Origin: Aplectana chamaeleonis
Taxonomy: Eukaryota; Nematoda; Chromadorea; Rhabditida; Cosmocercidae
DNA: 64,000 nucleotides
Assembly (NCBI GenBank): GCA_029168955.1
Contig: JAPDOI010000966.1
Location: forward strand, 1-64,000
Direction: 5' to 3'
Part shown: piece by piece, positions 1 to 10,500 of the stretch
Layout of the letters: each line of letters begins with the position of its first letter
How positions within the stretch are numbered: position 1 is the first letter of the stretch
Made by a program: the position numbers and the translations under genes
The notes under the pieces: model-generated
What the model saw: only the letters and a program-made list of their open reading frames with translations
What the model was told of the DNA's origin: nothing
Databases searched by the model: none

Positions 1-440
1 GGCCTGATGCGCTGTATGCAGCCAGAGTGCTGGCCTGCTACCAAGGAAGCAGAGCCTTGAAGGCTCAGTGTAATGGAGACGAAAATGCTACGTTGGACAG
101 CAGGTGTCGCCGCGGACCACGTCACGAACGACGAGATCAGGAAGCGTTTTGGTGTTGCTCCGATTGCCGAGAAGCTGCGTGAGTCTCGATTGCGATGGTA
201 TGGGCACGTTCTTCGAGCTGGAAGTGATACCGTATGCAAGACTGGGCTTAACCTTGGCGTGCCTGGAAAAGAGAGACCCAAAGGACAGCCAAAGGCAGCG
301 GTGGCTTGACGTGCTGCACACCGATCTGAGAATAGCTGGCGTGCACCACAGTCAGGCTCATGACAGGGAAAAATGGCGCCAGCGCATAAGAAAAGCGGAC
401 CCCGCATTGGAGCGGGACAAACGCTGAGGAAGAAGAAGAA
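1..440 (+). mobile_element. 3' end of an RTE-like non-LTR retrotransposon, decayed
   Basis: This is the C-terminal tail of a reverse-transcriptase polyprotein and the 3' end of the element; the rest lies left of the window. Seen directly: from base 25 one frame reads ECWPATKEAE, then hits a TGA at 58-60. It continues as METKMLRWTAG from 73, followed by RLRWYGHVLRA and GLNLGVPGK. Near 294 an extra base moves the reading into the frame that gives QRWLDVLHTDLRIAGVH and ends at 427. The CTGA stop is followed directly by a GAAGAAGAA tail. The MLRW, LRWYGHVLR and RWLD blocks are typical of RTE-type elements abundant in strongylid nematodes. The stop and the frameshift make it a dead copy. Clade assignment is from recall. 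Confidence 0.8.
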
Positions 441-702
441 GATATACTCTACAGCATACGCGTGCGCAAGCACGCGATCATCGACAGTAAATTTCACTCC
501 GAAGCAGTGGATAAGCCTAGTGATAAGATTAAGCTGCACAGTATAAGTCTGGCTAACCGCAACCTACACTTCGATCAGAGGTAGCCCAACCTAACCAATT
601 GCGAAGAAGTCGCGCTCCGCAGAGAAATTCATGCTCTCTTTATTTGACAGTCTGCCAACCATCGATCTAAAAATTTGGTGCTCATCTCTTATTTTGAAGT
701 TT
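441..702. other. Unassigned AT-rich intergenic sequence
   Basis: No gene, RNA or repeat that I recognise. The composition is ordinary for the flanks of this window. Confidence 0.5.
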
Positions 703-1020
703 CTTGCTGTTCTCTGCTGACTTAAGTTCTACCTACTCTTTTCTTAAGCACTCACTCATCTACTCCCTCACTTATTTACTAAGTTGCCCTTTTGCGCTTG
801 CCCATACGTACTTGCTTTGTTTGCGCGCTTCATTCGTTTGCTTATTTGTTTGCTGCCTTACCTGCTCACTTGCCCACTTACGTGGCGGCGCGCCCCACTT
901 GCTTACTTGCCCGCGCGCGCGCGCGCGCGCGCGCGCGCGCGCGCGCGCGCGCGCGCTTGCTTGCCCGCGCGCGCGCGCGCGCGCGCGCGCGCGCGCCGCG
1001 CACTTGCTGACGCGCGCGCA
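703..1020. repeat. Degenerate CTTGC-type repeat with two alternating CG tracts
   Basis: From about 703 the sequence is a decayed short tandem repeat of CTTGC, CTTAC and CACTTGC words. It then contains two almost pure CG dinucleotide runs, about 911-956 and 966-996, separated by TTGCTTGC. Alternating CG runs of this length are the classic substrate for left-handed (Z) DNA. Overlapping open frames in this stretch are Arg-Ala repeats on both strands and are clearly simple-sequence artefacts. Confidence 0.85.
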
Positions 1021-3140
1021 CATGCTTATTTCACGGCTTGCTTATCGTCAGTGGCATTCGATTAGGAAGCCGCACTCAGCAACTTGGCGCGAAACCATTT
1101 GATCGATAGCCATCTTCTGTTAGTACATTAGCAACCAATCGTTGTCGAAGCTTCCTAATTGAATGAGACAAACCTCACTTACACTATTGTTTTTCTCCCC
1201 TTTGTAGTAATAGAGTCACACGTTTCTAGTGGTTCGGTGAAAAGAATTAATAAAGTCTAATGAAGTGGGTGAAAGTGGGAGTTGATAGGCACTCCGAATA
1301 TTATGCTAATAAGCTCTCAAGTAAGGTATGATCAATGGGGTTTTTTTATAATATCGGATACCAATTTTATCCGAAAAACTTTATTTTATGAGTCATTGTG
1401 AAAGGCAGACTCAAGAGACCGATTCGGAAACTTCCTCAATCAATTTTTCTTGCACAGTTCGAAAAAAGAAAAATTGTGAAAGAGTTCTTTTTAAAGAATC
1501 ATGCAGAGTTGGTTTCATGACGGATGCGAGGCCAGCTCACGTTCAACCTATGACCTAATCGCTAATGAATCCGGCTGAGGCGGCAGCTCCAATACGCACA
1601 CTGAAAATTTGTGGACCATTACGCATACGTGTTCATATAGTAGAGTGGTAGTTCAAAGACGTTCGTAGACTACTTTGAATCGAGGACGATACTATAAAAT
1701 AGCTGTTTTTTTAGAATTCAGTGTTTTATTTATTTCATTCATGTCTCCCGGAATCGAGTGTTTAAAAAGCCGATTTCGAATAAGGTGGACATTCATTTGA
1801 ATGTACGTAGTAGTATACAGGGATGTCATTCAGGTCGGTGGAGAGTGGAAAAATTGCCTTTCTCAGCTCTCGGGGATGAATGAGGCGAGAGCTGGTTAGC
1901 GAAACCCGTGGAGTAATTAGTCCGGTGTGGTTAGGTGAAAAACTCACGAATCTTTGAAGATGCTTCACGGCCGTTCTCGGAATGGAAATACATCACAGCC
2001 AGTTCTTGCTGTGGAAAAAGGCACGTATGGCCTAGTATTTGGGATGGAATAGATTTTACGCACATATTAATAGCATTAGCCATGGCCGGCCACGTCCCAT
2101 GCATAGGCTGATCAAACATTACGGGAAAATCGTAAACCACGTGTGCATATATAGTGAGGAATGGAGCAAAGAAGCGTCAATTGTAAAAAAAGGAAGTTTA
2201 GATGAGGTCACAAAATGGAATGTTCCCCTCATGCTTGTTTCCGAATGAAAGGTGGGATTGTGAGGTATTTGTGAAGGGATCGATGCAAAAAGTTCACAGA
2301 CTCATTGTTAGTAGAGACTGGTCCCACCATACACTGGAGTCTTGAAAAATGGTTGAGTGTTTGGGGGGGGGGAGGTAAAAGTAAACCGTTAAATTTCTTT
2401 GATGTGTCTGGGTAGATCAAAAACAACAGAAGCTGGTTTTTTGAGATTTAAAAAATTTGAACATTTTAGGCCCAAAATTCGAATGGGGACGTTATTTGGG
2501 GGGTGGTGAGCACGAGTATAGGGCTCGTTTTCAGTGTTTCGGAAGATAACTGTGAGTTACAGCAGAAAAAAATGGATTTTTTATTCGTGTTAAGCGCCCA
2601 AAACAATCTCCCTGAGCAGAGTTTAGGTAGAAAATGTCCAATTTCTAGATTCCAAAGAGAATGTTACTCGTGGTTTTTGATCTACAAAAGTGCAACAGGT
2701 AAATTTAACAAAATTTAAATAGTTTCCTTTCATCTCTCCCCACAACAATCAGCAGACCACTTTTCAAAACTCCATATGCTTATGCTGGGAGAAGTCCCTA
2801 GTTAGAAAACATCTCCAGTCCATGTGAGCATTATCAGTCCATCTTTATAGGCAGGATTCACGATTAAAGCGGTTGCTGTTTCTTTTTTTTCAAGAGAGGT
2901 TAGAACCGATCATCAAGAAAGTCGAAGTAATCCAAAACAAATCGGAGAAAAAATGCCTAGGAGAGTGAAGAGGAAGACTATGGCTGGGTAAAATGCTGGC
3001 CAAAATAATTGATTTCTACAAATGTTTTTCCGTAGCTTATTTTTTCCTTAACTAGTTGCTGACCACTTTAAGAGACTGCTGAAAATTTTGAGAGCGATAT
3101 GAAAGACAATAAAACAAGCAGTTATGAAAATACTCTTAAT
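1021..3140. other. AT-rich intergenic stretch with scattered repeat fragments
   Basis: No convincing exon. At about 2583-2650 lies a copy of a dispersed sequence (core near CGCCCAAAACAATC) that recurs in diverged form at about 5400-5450 and 6070-6125. At 2848-2863 the words AGGCAGGATTCACGAT resemble the terminal repeat of the MITEs at 3143 and 6393, suggesting a truncated relative. Open frames of 65-71 codons here have no recognisable content. Confidence 0.5.
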
Positions 3141-3142
3141 TA

Positions 3143-3584
3143 AAGGCAGGGTTTGCGATAAAAACAACTTCTGAGCTCTCTTCATAAGAATGTAGATTTG
3201 GCCATCACAAAAGGAAAGTAGTGTGGAAATCTGAATTTAGAGAAAAACGCTCGTAACAAATAATAACTGCTAATTACTCAGGTCATTGGTCCCCTAATTA
3301 ACGTGTCTTTAGCTTAATGCTTATTACATGACATTTATTTTGCTTTAAACAACCAGTATTCTCCAGAAATGTTCAGAAATCACTTTAAAAGGTCAAAGTT
3401 AACAAAACAGGTTTTTACACAAATCTCGGGAGATAATTAAAGCTGGAGGACACCAAGCAATAAATCTGTTCCTGAGCTGCTTTTTTCTCTTTGATTTTTT
3501 TTCCCTATTTTCACTTTTGTGATGGCCAGATCTACCATTCCATGGGTATAGCACAACAACCGATTTTATCGAGAACCCTGCCTT
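3143..3584. mobile_element. TA-flanked MITE, complete (family AAGGCAG, 442 bp)
   Basis: The left end reads AAGGCAGGGTTTGCGATAAA. The reverse complement of the right end reads AAGGCAGGGTTCTCGATAAA, differing at two positions. A TA dinucleotide abuts each end (3141-3142 and 3585-3586), as expected for a TA target-site duplication. The interior has no transposase-like frame. This architecture fits a non-autonomous DNA transposon of the Tc1/mariner type; the superfamily is inferred only from the TA target and the short terminal repeat. Confidence 0.75.
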
Positions 3585-3586
3585 TA

Positions 3587-5001
3587 AGGGGGGGGGGGGG
3601 CGAGAGAATACCCGTTCTAGCCCGCTTTTGTGCGTTTTTTCTGCAACTTTTCAATCACTTTTCCACAATACTTCCTCACTTATCACTCTCGTCTTGTTGC
3701 ATACTTTTGATGCTCTTTACTGTCTATTCGGTCTCCACTATACATTCCATCCGATCGGTTTCGGATAAAAACGAACACGGCTTCCTCTCATCAATTTTAG
3801 TTTCATTTCTCGACTGAAGAACCTTTTCCCATCAAGATTAATTGTACCTTTCGTATGATAGGAATTTCGCGATCAAATTACTGTTCAGTGCTCTAAGGTG
3901 TCACTTTATCCGAAATTATCCGATTATCCTATCCGAAATTTGAATTTCTGCTGTAATTTCAATTCGCTCGCGCACAAAACCTTTATTTAAATTGCGATGA
4001 GTGATCTGCTGATACTCCAATTATGATGCATCAGAAAATGTGCTTATTGTGTCCAAATAAGTACAATAAGTCAGGGGAAAATGCGATTTAAATTTTATCC
4101 GAAATTTTTCCGATGGAATGTATAGTCTCCGCCTACAACACCAGTATTCCTCAGTTACCTTGCGAAACGAGTGCCTCCGGCCTCCTGGAGATAATTCAGA
4201 GAAGTATTCTTTCCGGTGCTTCTGGGGTTATTTATCAGACCTACATGTCAGAGCTGAATAGAAACATATCGGTGAAAACAGCCCAGTCTTCTGCACGTGC
4301 AATCACTTAGCACTTGGATGGGAAGGATAAGGCGCGAATTGAAATTATGCATTGGGGTTGCCACAAAATTAATTGTCATGACGGGGAAGATTTCGAGGTG
4401 AGAGTGGAATGATAGTAGCAAGGAGGCCAAAACAAGTGTGCGAAAAGCGCTTGGAGGCATTCTGGATCAATGGGAGGGATCCTAAGACTCAATCGGAAGG
4501 ACGAAGGCATAAATATAATGCAGTCCACAGTTCTACCATCAGATTCAGCCTTTCTGATTTGGGGGTAATTGTCCTTCTGATATCTCTGGTATCCCGTCGC
4601 CCATTCACTCGAACACCTGATGTTCCACGTACTTTGGAAAGGTATGTCATCTCAGCTTGCAAGCATCCCAGCCATTTGTTCGCAAAATTTTGTCTTGAAT
4701 TTCTGTCAGGTAAAAAACTACGTTTGGCCGAGTAATTTTACACATAGATTCGACCTTTTTCAGGACTCCGAAGAGGCTGGAAACCGCCGAAACGTTAGTC
4801 TGCTGGTCAAACCATACCACCTCAGGCTGCAAGCAATGGAACCATTTACCGATAGTTCTTTCCGGTGATCTGATTTTCACCAAACTAACACTGTGAAATT
4901 CCGCTCTCGATTGTGTGCTTACAGTTTGACAACTCAAGGATATGAATTTAATCAGTTCTGTTGGGGCATTTGGCGATTCTCTCACCGATAATGGAGAGAG
5001 T
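3587..5001. other. AT-rich intergenic stretch, no gene recognised
   Basis: It begins with a G homopolymer (about 3588-3600). Repeated TTATCCGAAA-like words occur between about 3900 and 4110, hinting at an old local duplication. An open stretch near 4740-4866 includes a GAGGCTGGAAACCGCCGAAA block that looks repeat-derived, but I cannot name it. Short frames on both strands overlap each other and have no recognisable domain. Confidence 0.45.
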
Positions 5002-6380
5002 ATGTGGCGCTATCGCATCGGGGGGGGGGGCACTGCGGTATCCCACTTCGCCACGCCCACTTTCCCGTGCCTCCGCCCAATTTGAGCGCCAAACCAGGGT
5101 TTTCCTCCCCATCCAAAAGCAGGAGAGTTGTTGCGGCGCGAAAAATTGGGTGTGGCGATTTGCCATACCTTACTAGGGACTGCTTTAAACTTTCCGTGGA
5201 GATTAGGAAAATCATCCGGGAATTTTCGGTGTTCAGAAAGGCTCAAAACTTTTGACTGGGGGTTATTTAGGGCGCTGAACCGGAATCTGGAGTCTGTTTT
5301 CCGCAAGACTTAGGGTTACTGTAGGTTACGGTATTCATAATGGCTTTTAACAGACGTTACTTTCCTTAAAATTTCTAAAATCGAAAAACGAACCTTAAAT
5401 TCGTGTTCAGCGTCCCAAATAACATTCCCAGAGAGATTTTTAGTCAAATCTGAGACTTTGACCGAGCTACCATATACCAGACTATATCAAACGAATAATA
5501 TCGATTTTTTCGAATAAATCTAGTTTTCTCTTCATGATCGGAATGGTTTCAACAAATTTGTTATCCCACACATTAGGAGTAGAGTGGAAAGGTTGTCTCT
5601 ATATTTGATAAAAAGAGTGGGGTTTCGTCTATTCATTAACACTTTGCCAAAGCCAACAAATTGAGTTTTATTAGAATATTCGAATAATCGAATAAATGGT
5701 TGTAGCAATTCGGTGATTGGACAGAAATTCATTTTTTCATCAATAAGTGGAAACTTATTCTCTGCATAATGTTTGGTAAATTGAAAGGCACGAAACCATC
5801 TCGTCATCTGAGAAAATATAAAGGAGTTAAGTTGGAAGAAATCGATATTATTCGTTTGATATACTTTACCGTATACCCACCAAAAATCCTACTGCAATTC
5901 ATCGAAAATTGATAAATCGGTTATAGATCTGAGTTAATGCAGCCCGAATATTCTCTATGTACATGTTTTGAAGCGTCGAAACCGTCAAAAGTCGCGCTTG
6001 GCCAGCGAAATTTCTCTCATTATGAAGCTCCAGAGCAAATCAGATGAAAATTTTCAAACATTGGAAAATAAACCTAAGATTTGTCATCAGCACCCAAAAC
6101 AACCCCTAGAAATAAGTTCTCAGCTCAGTCCAAGACAATTTTTTAACATCCTGAAAATTGCCATTCATGCACTTTTTTTATCTACGCAAGGCTATGAAAA
6201 TGCCCACTTTTGGAAATCTGCAAAACTTTAAGGAATTTAGGGGAATCGGAAAACGGAGTATCAATGCTGTGTCCATTATTACCTACAACTACCAACTTAT
6301 GGTTTTATAAAAGCCCACGAAAAAAATGTGAGGCAAGCCCTAGTTAGTGCCCCCCCCCCTGCTGCGATAGCACCGCATGT
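5002..6380. repeat. 1.4-kb inverted-repeat structure ending in G/C homopolymers
   Basis: The left arm (about 5002-5034) contains GCGCTATCGCATCG followed by about 11 G and CACT. The right arm (about 6347-6380) is its reverse complement with a few changes (AGTG, a run of C, then GCGATAGCACCGCAT). This suggests the termini of a decayed DNA transposon or composite insertion. Inside lie the perfect inverted repeat at 5483-5863 and two members of the dispersed CCCAAAACAA-type repeat. No transposase is visible. Confidence 0.45.
5483..5863. repeat. Perfect 25-bp inverted repeat with a 331-bp spacer
   Basis: The arm at 5483-5507 (core ATCAAACGAATAATATCGAT) is exactly reverse-complementary to 5839-5863, 25 of 25 bases. 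Weaker complementarity extends outward (CCATATACC against GGGTATACGG). It could be the ends of a small non-autonomous transposon. The spacer has no recognisable coding content. Confidence 0.7.
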
Positions 6381-6392
6381 TTTTGTTTGTTA

Positions 6393-6849
6393 AAGGCAGT
6401 GTCCACGATAAATTTTACTTCCGATATCTCCACGGCTTACGGAAGGTCTGATGCCCTATATAGCAAGACATGCTTCAAAAGGACGCGAAAGACGCGTTTT
6501 CGAGCCAAAGGAAGAGTAGTCTCTCTGGCTTACGCTGATTTTTGAGCGTGGTGAATCTTTGACCGCTGTGAAGGATGATGTCTATCAGTGCAATGAAGCG
6601 ATCAGCTCACTTATCATCACTTCCTTGACTTGATCATTCCTGTGATCTCAGTCTCCATTTGTTCATTCCGAGGGGGCGGATCTAAGGCAACAGGCGTTTC
6701 TGGGGCACTAAAGCGCTTGTTTGCAGCCGTTATTTTGCCGCTCCTGGCTCGTTTTCTACCGTTCTTTCGACACTGGGAGCCTAGGATCCTTCTCGCCTAT
6801 CATTTCACTATGGAAAGTCAACGAGGATGATCATCGTGAACGCTGCCTT
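6393..6849. mobile_element. TA-flanked MITE, complete (457 bp), upstream of the C1GALT1-like gene
   Basis: The left end AAGGCAGTGTCCACGATAAA and the reverse complement of the right end, AAGGCAGCGTTCACGATGAT, match over most positions. TA abuts both ends (6391-6392, 6850-6851). The interior (for example CCGTTCTTTCGACACTGGGA near 6758) is related to the partial element at about 14940-15132. It lies about 565 bp before the ATG of the glycosyltransferase gene, so it may sit in the promoter region. Confidence 0.75.
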
Positions 6850-6851
6850 TA

Positions 6852-7393
6852 TGCTGCAATGTCAGATATTGCATTGCTAGATCAATGGATGGGCCCTGAA
6901 GTTGCGCGATGAGCAGAGCTTGTTACCCCAAGTGAGCTTCCCATGACACATCATCCTTGGATCTAAAATCTCAAACTGTCAGCATCTTACTTCGAAACTT
7001 TGTCACAACTTCCACAGGAGATTGCCGTTAAGGATCTCACTGCAGCCGGAAAGCGTCGTATTGGTTTGATAAGAATTGAAAATTTTCGTCCCAGGAGATT
7101 TTGCAGGTCACGAAAGAGGTCAGCATTCAGAGATAGGCATCAAGGAAGGCGTAAGATGACGGTCGAGAGGTAAGAAAGGACATCTTGATCAAGAATTGTT
7201 TTAGAACGTCTGCGAAAAAAAGCCGATCTCTGTCATTATATTACGTCTTCTCCATATTAGCAAGCTGACGGACCGATGAACGAATTCTTCTTCTAATTTT
7301 GTATGACCTCACAAGCGTTTTTTTCCTGAAATGTGAGTCAATACTCAAATGAATGTGATCTCAGAGGCGCATAGATATGAATACTCTTCGAGG
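6852..7393 (+). other. Immediate upstream region of the C1GALT1-like gene
   Basis: No obvious TATA box or other named promoter element. A TTTCAG splice acceptor lies at 7394-7399, so an outron or an unrecognised upstream 5'UTR exon may occupy part of this stretch. No coding exon was recognised. Confidence 0.35.
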
Positions 7394-7399
7394 TTTCAG
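7394..7399 (+). promoter_or_regulatory. Probable trans-splice (spliced-leader) acceptor before exon 1
   Basis: TTTCAG, the nematode 3' splice-site consensus, ends 15 nt upstream of the chosen ATG at 7415, and no upstream coding exon was found. In nematodes such a site just before the start codon usually receives a spliced leader. A cis-spliced 5'UTR exon remains possible. Confidence 0.5.
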
Positions 7400-7414
7400 A
7401 ACCTGTACGGCAAC

Positions 7415-7501
7415 ATGAAGTGGTTCAAGGTATCTCCAGTGCTCTATGTTACATCTGGAATTCTGATCGGAATCCCTCTTGGTCAGCTTATGTCACATGT
7501 G
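7415..7501 (+). CDS. C1GALT1: C1GALT1-like exon 1: start codon and signal anchor
   Basis: 29 codons, starting [19 protein letters not shown]. Two lysines precede a hydrophobic stretch, as in a type II signal anchor. The donor GTATGT follows at 7502; phase 0. The assignment rests on topology, the acceptor upstream and the in-phase join to exon 2, since this part of the family is not conserved. Confidence 0.6.
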
Positions 7502-10500
7502 GTATGTAGAACTATGTGAATCCCATCTCGACTTGACAGCTATGGTTGGTGGCATCGAGATTTCTTCAGCCCCAAGTTAGCCGCCGAGTTGAGGTCTCTA
7601 GCTGGGAACACTAGAGTGTCCATGGGATACTACAGTTTCTCTAATGCATATAGACTGCTTGAATTCGCCTGCATTATTTTATGGAACTATGATTTTACGC
7701 ACTAAAAACACTTGTATTCAGTGGGATCACCATTTTGATGGACGAGCTATCAATCACGGTTTTCGCTTATGAACGAGTCGTTTATTGTTTTTCGTTACAG
7801 GTTCATGGGTTCCTTCAATATACTCCGATGAGGATCTCAGCAACGGAATTCGTCGTTAACACCACCTTAAAATTTCCTGATACCACGATGAAGCAGGTAT
7901 AGCTTACTAGCACAACCCTACAGGTTAACCTAGGGTCACCCGGATTATGCCACACCTACTAGCATGTCAATGTAGAGACAGAGTCGATATTTCTCTGTTT
8001 GTTTATTTGTTTCCTCGTTATTTCAGTGCGTTTTTGTTTGTTTGTTTGTTTCTTCCATTCTTCCATTCTTTCTCTGATTCAAGCATTGTTTTTCATTCAT
8101 TCATTCAATTCAAATTCAGATCTATCTATTCATTCGATTCATTGATCATTCATATTCATTCATTCATTCATTCATTCATCATTCATTCATTCATTCATTC
8201 ATTCATTCATTCATTCATTCATTCATTCATTCATTCATTCATTCATTCAATCATTCATTCATGTATCTTACCATTCATTCATTCATTCATTTATTTATTT
8301 ATTTATTTGTTTATTTATTTCATTCGATTCATTTTATTCATTCATTCATTCATTCATTCATTCATTCTATTATTTATCTATTCATCTATTCATTCATTCA
8401 TTCCATTCATTCATCTATTCATTCGCTGTTTATTCATTTTATCTTCCAACCATTCATTCGTTCATTCATGTTATTCATTAATTAATTGTAATTAATTAAT
8501 CGTTATTCATTCATCCATTCATTCATCTATATCCATATTCGTCTGATTCCATTCATTCATTCATCTATTCATTCATTCATTCATTCATTCATCTGTCTAT
8601 CTGTTCATTCATCTTGCTATTCATTCATTCAAATTCAATTGTTTATCTATCATTTATTTATTTATTTATTCATAATTGTTTATTCCATTCATTCATTCAT
8701 TCATTCCAAGTCTATCTATTCATTCATTCGATGTATCACTTTATTTATTTTCCTTCCTTCCCTCCCCATTCCTTTTTATATTTTCCCTTCCTAATTTCTT
8801 TTTCTTGCTTATTTTCTTTCTTCTTCCATCCCTTTCCTCTATTTCTTCCCAACCCTTCTTTCTTCCTTTGTTGGCCCGTTTTTCTACATTAGTTTCTCTT
8901 CCTTTACCTCTCTTTTATTTATTTGTTTGTTTGTTTATTATTTAGTTCGTTTCTTCTCTTTCTTCTCTTCTTTCCTTCTTTCTTCTTCATTTCTTCTTCC
9001 TATTTTCCTCTCTTTTCTTCTTATGTTTCTTTCGTTCTTGTCTATTTTGTTTTCTCGTTTCTTCCTTATATTTGTAGTCTCTTTGCTTCTCTTCCCCATC
9101 TTTGTCTTACTGCTTTCTCCCTTCCGTCCTTCTTCATCCCTCTTTCCTGTTCTTTTTCTCTTTTATCCACTTTCTTTGTTTGCTTTTTCTTCTTTGTTTC
9201 CTTCCTTCCTTCATTTCTCCCTGCACACTTTAGATGATTTCTTGTCTGTCTCTCTGATTTCTCTTTGGGTCATCTCTTTCCCTACCTTTATCTCTCTCTA
9301 CTTTGGTCTCCTTTCTCTCTCTGTTTGCCTTACTATCCTTTTTGTTAAACTAACACGTTAGAAAAGCAAACAGAAAGTTGAGCGAATACCCCATAAAAAA
9401 CTCAGAACTGACTTATAAATACTGTTTTTTCAAACACTAGAAGGTGTGCAGGTACAGCTTTTTATGATTTAGCTACTTTTTGAGCACTTTTAGAACATCT
9501 GCCCTAATTTTTTATAGAGTCGCCAATGCGGTGATGTGTTCGACGGCGAGGTTTCTGATGGAGGAGCACTCAACGATAGCATAGTATTGCCCAACAACTT
9601 CAGCAACCACCACAGTACCGGTTAGCGCATCACTAAATAATGTCAACCATAACCTGAGAGAATATCGCCACTTATTGTTTGATGGAAAAAAAACATAGAC
9701 GTTCCAGCAGACTGACTTACTGACAGTCAGAGACAAAACATATATATTAGATAGACATGTAAAAACTGATAGACGGACTTTTTCACTACAGTGATAGTTA
9801 ACCACTTCTCTGCAAGCAGTATGGAAGTGCTATGAACTTCTCAGATGAATGGACAGTTGCCGATGCTGTTGCTGGAAAAGTTAGAGTTTTCTGCTGGATC
9901 CTAACAGGCAGACAGAATCACGTAAAACGAGCCGTTCATGTGAAAGCAACGTGGCTCAAACACTGCAACAAGTGAGTGACTATCTTTGCCACTTTACTTT
10001 TGGTCTGTCATCGCATATTTAGCGCGGTTCTTTGAGGGAATGTACAGCCAGCTCCCCCATTTCGAAGTAAGGCTAATCAAATCATGACAAAATCTCATTA
10101 TCACTTATATTTTGCCATGTTGGAACGCTCGGCTGCTTACCCCGCCCGGACCATCCGAGCAAGCTAGACTTTAGGGGTATGGTATACTTTCTCGCTGTAA
10201 CGAGCGACAGGCATGCAATCTAACACAAATCGCGACGGGACCAGCATCGAAGCAACAACAACGGCCGTCGTAACAACAGATGTCGCGTGTAGGTCGCAGC
10301 GACTTGTCGCGGAGGGCTGACATACTGCAAATGTGCCATAGCCTGTCGCTACCACTGCCGCTGTGCAGTGCACTGCGACAGCGATAGATTAAAAGGGCGG
10401 TAGTTGTTCGCCACGCCGTGCAGAGCCACGCGACCATGCGTCGTGCAGATCACAACCCTTCTCGGCTCCTCTCAGAGTTGGCAGAAGAAAAACGCCGTAG

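Larger units (their letters stand above)
7897..9819. other. Intron 2 (1.9 kb), dominated by low-complexity sequence
   Basis: It consists of TTTG/TTTA words, the CATT microsatellite and a pyrimidine-rich tract, then about 450 bp of ordinary AT-rich sequence (9361-9819). The last part has a 97-codon frame on the minus strand (9512-9805) with no recognisable domain. Confidence 0.6.

Noticed and set aside
704..1102. Arg-Ala repeat proteins on both strands
   Set aside because: Translation of alternating CG dinucleotides.
7947..8495. A 182-codon His-Ser-Phe-Ile-rich plus frame
   Set aside because: Translation of the CATT microsatellite in intron 2.
8614..9361. Leu-Phe-Ser-rich frames resembling membrane proteins
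   Set aside because: They come from the pyrimidine-rich tract. The hydrophobicity reflects T-rich codons, and no initiation or splice context supports them.
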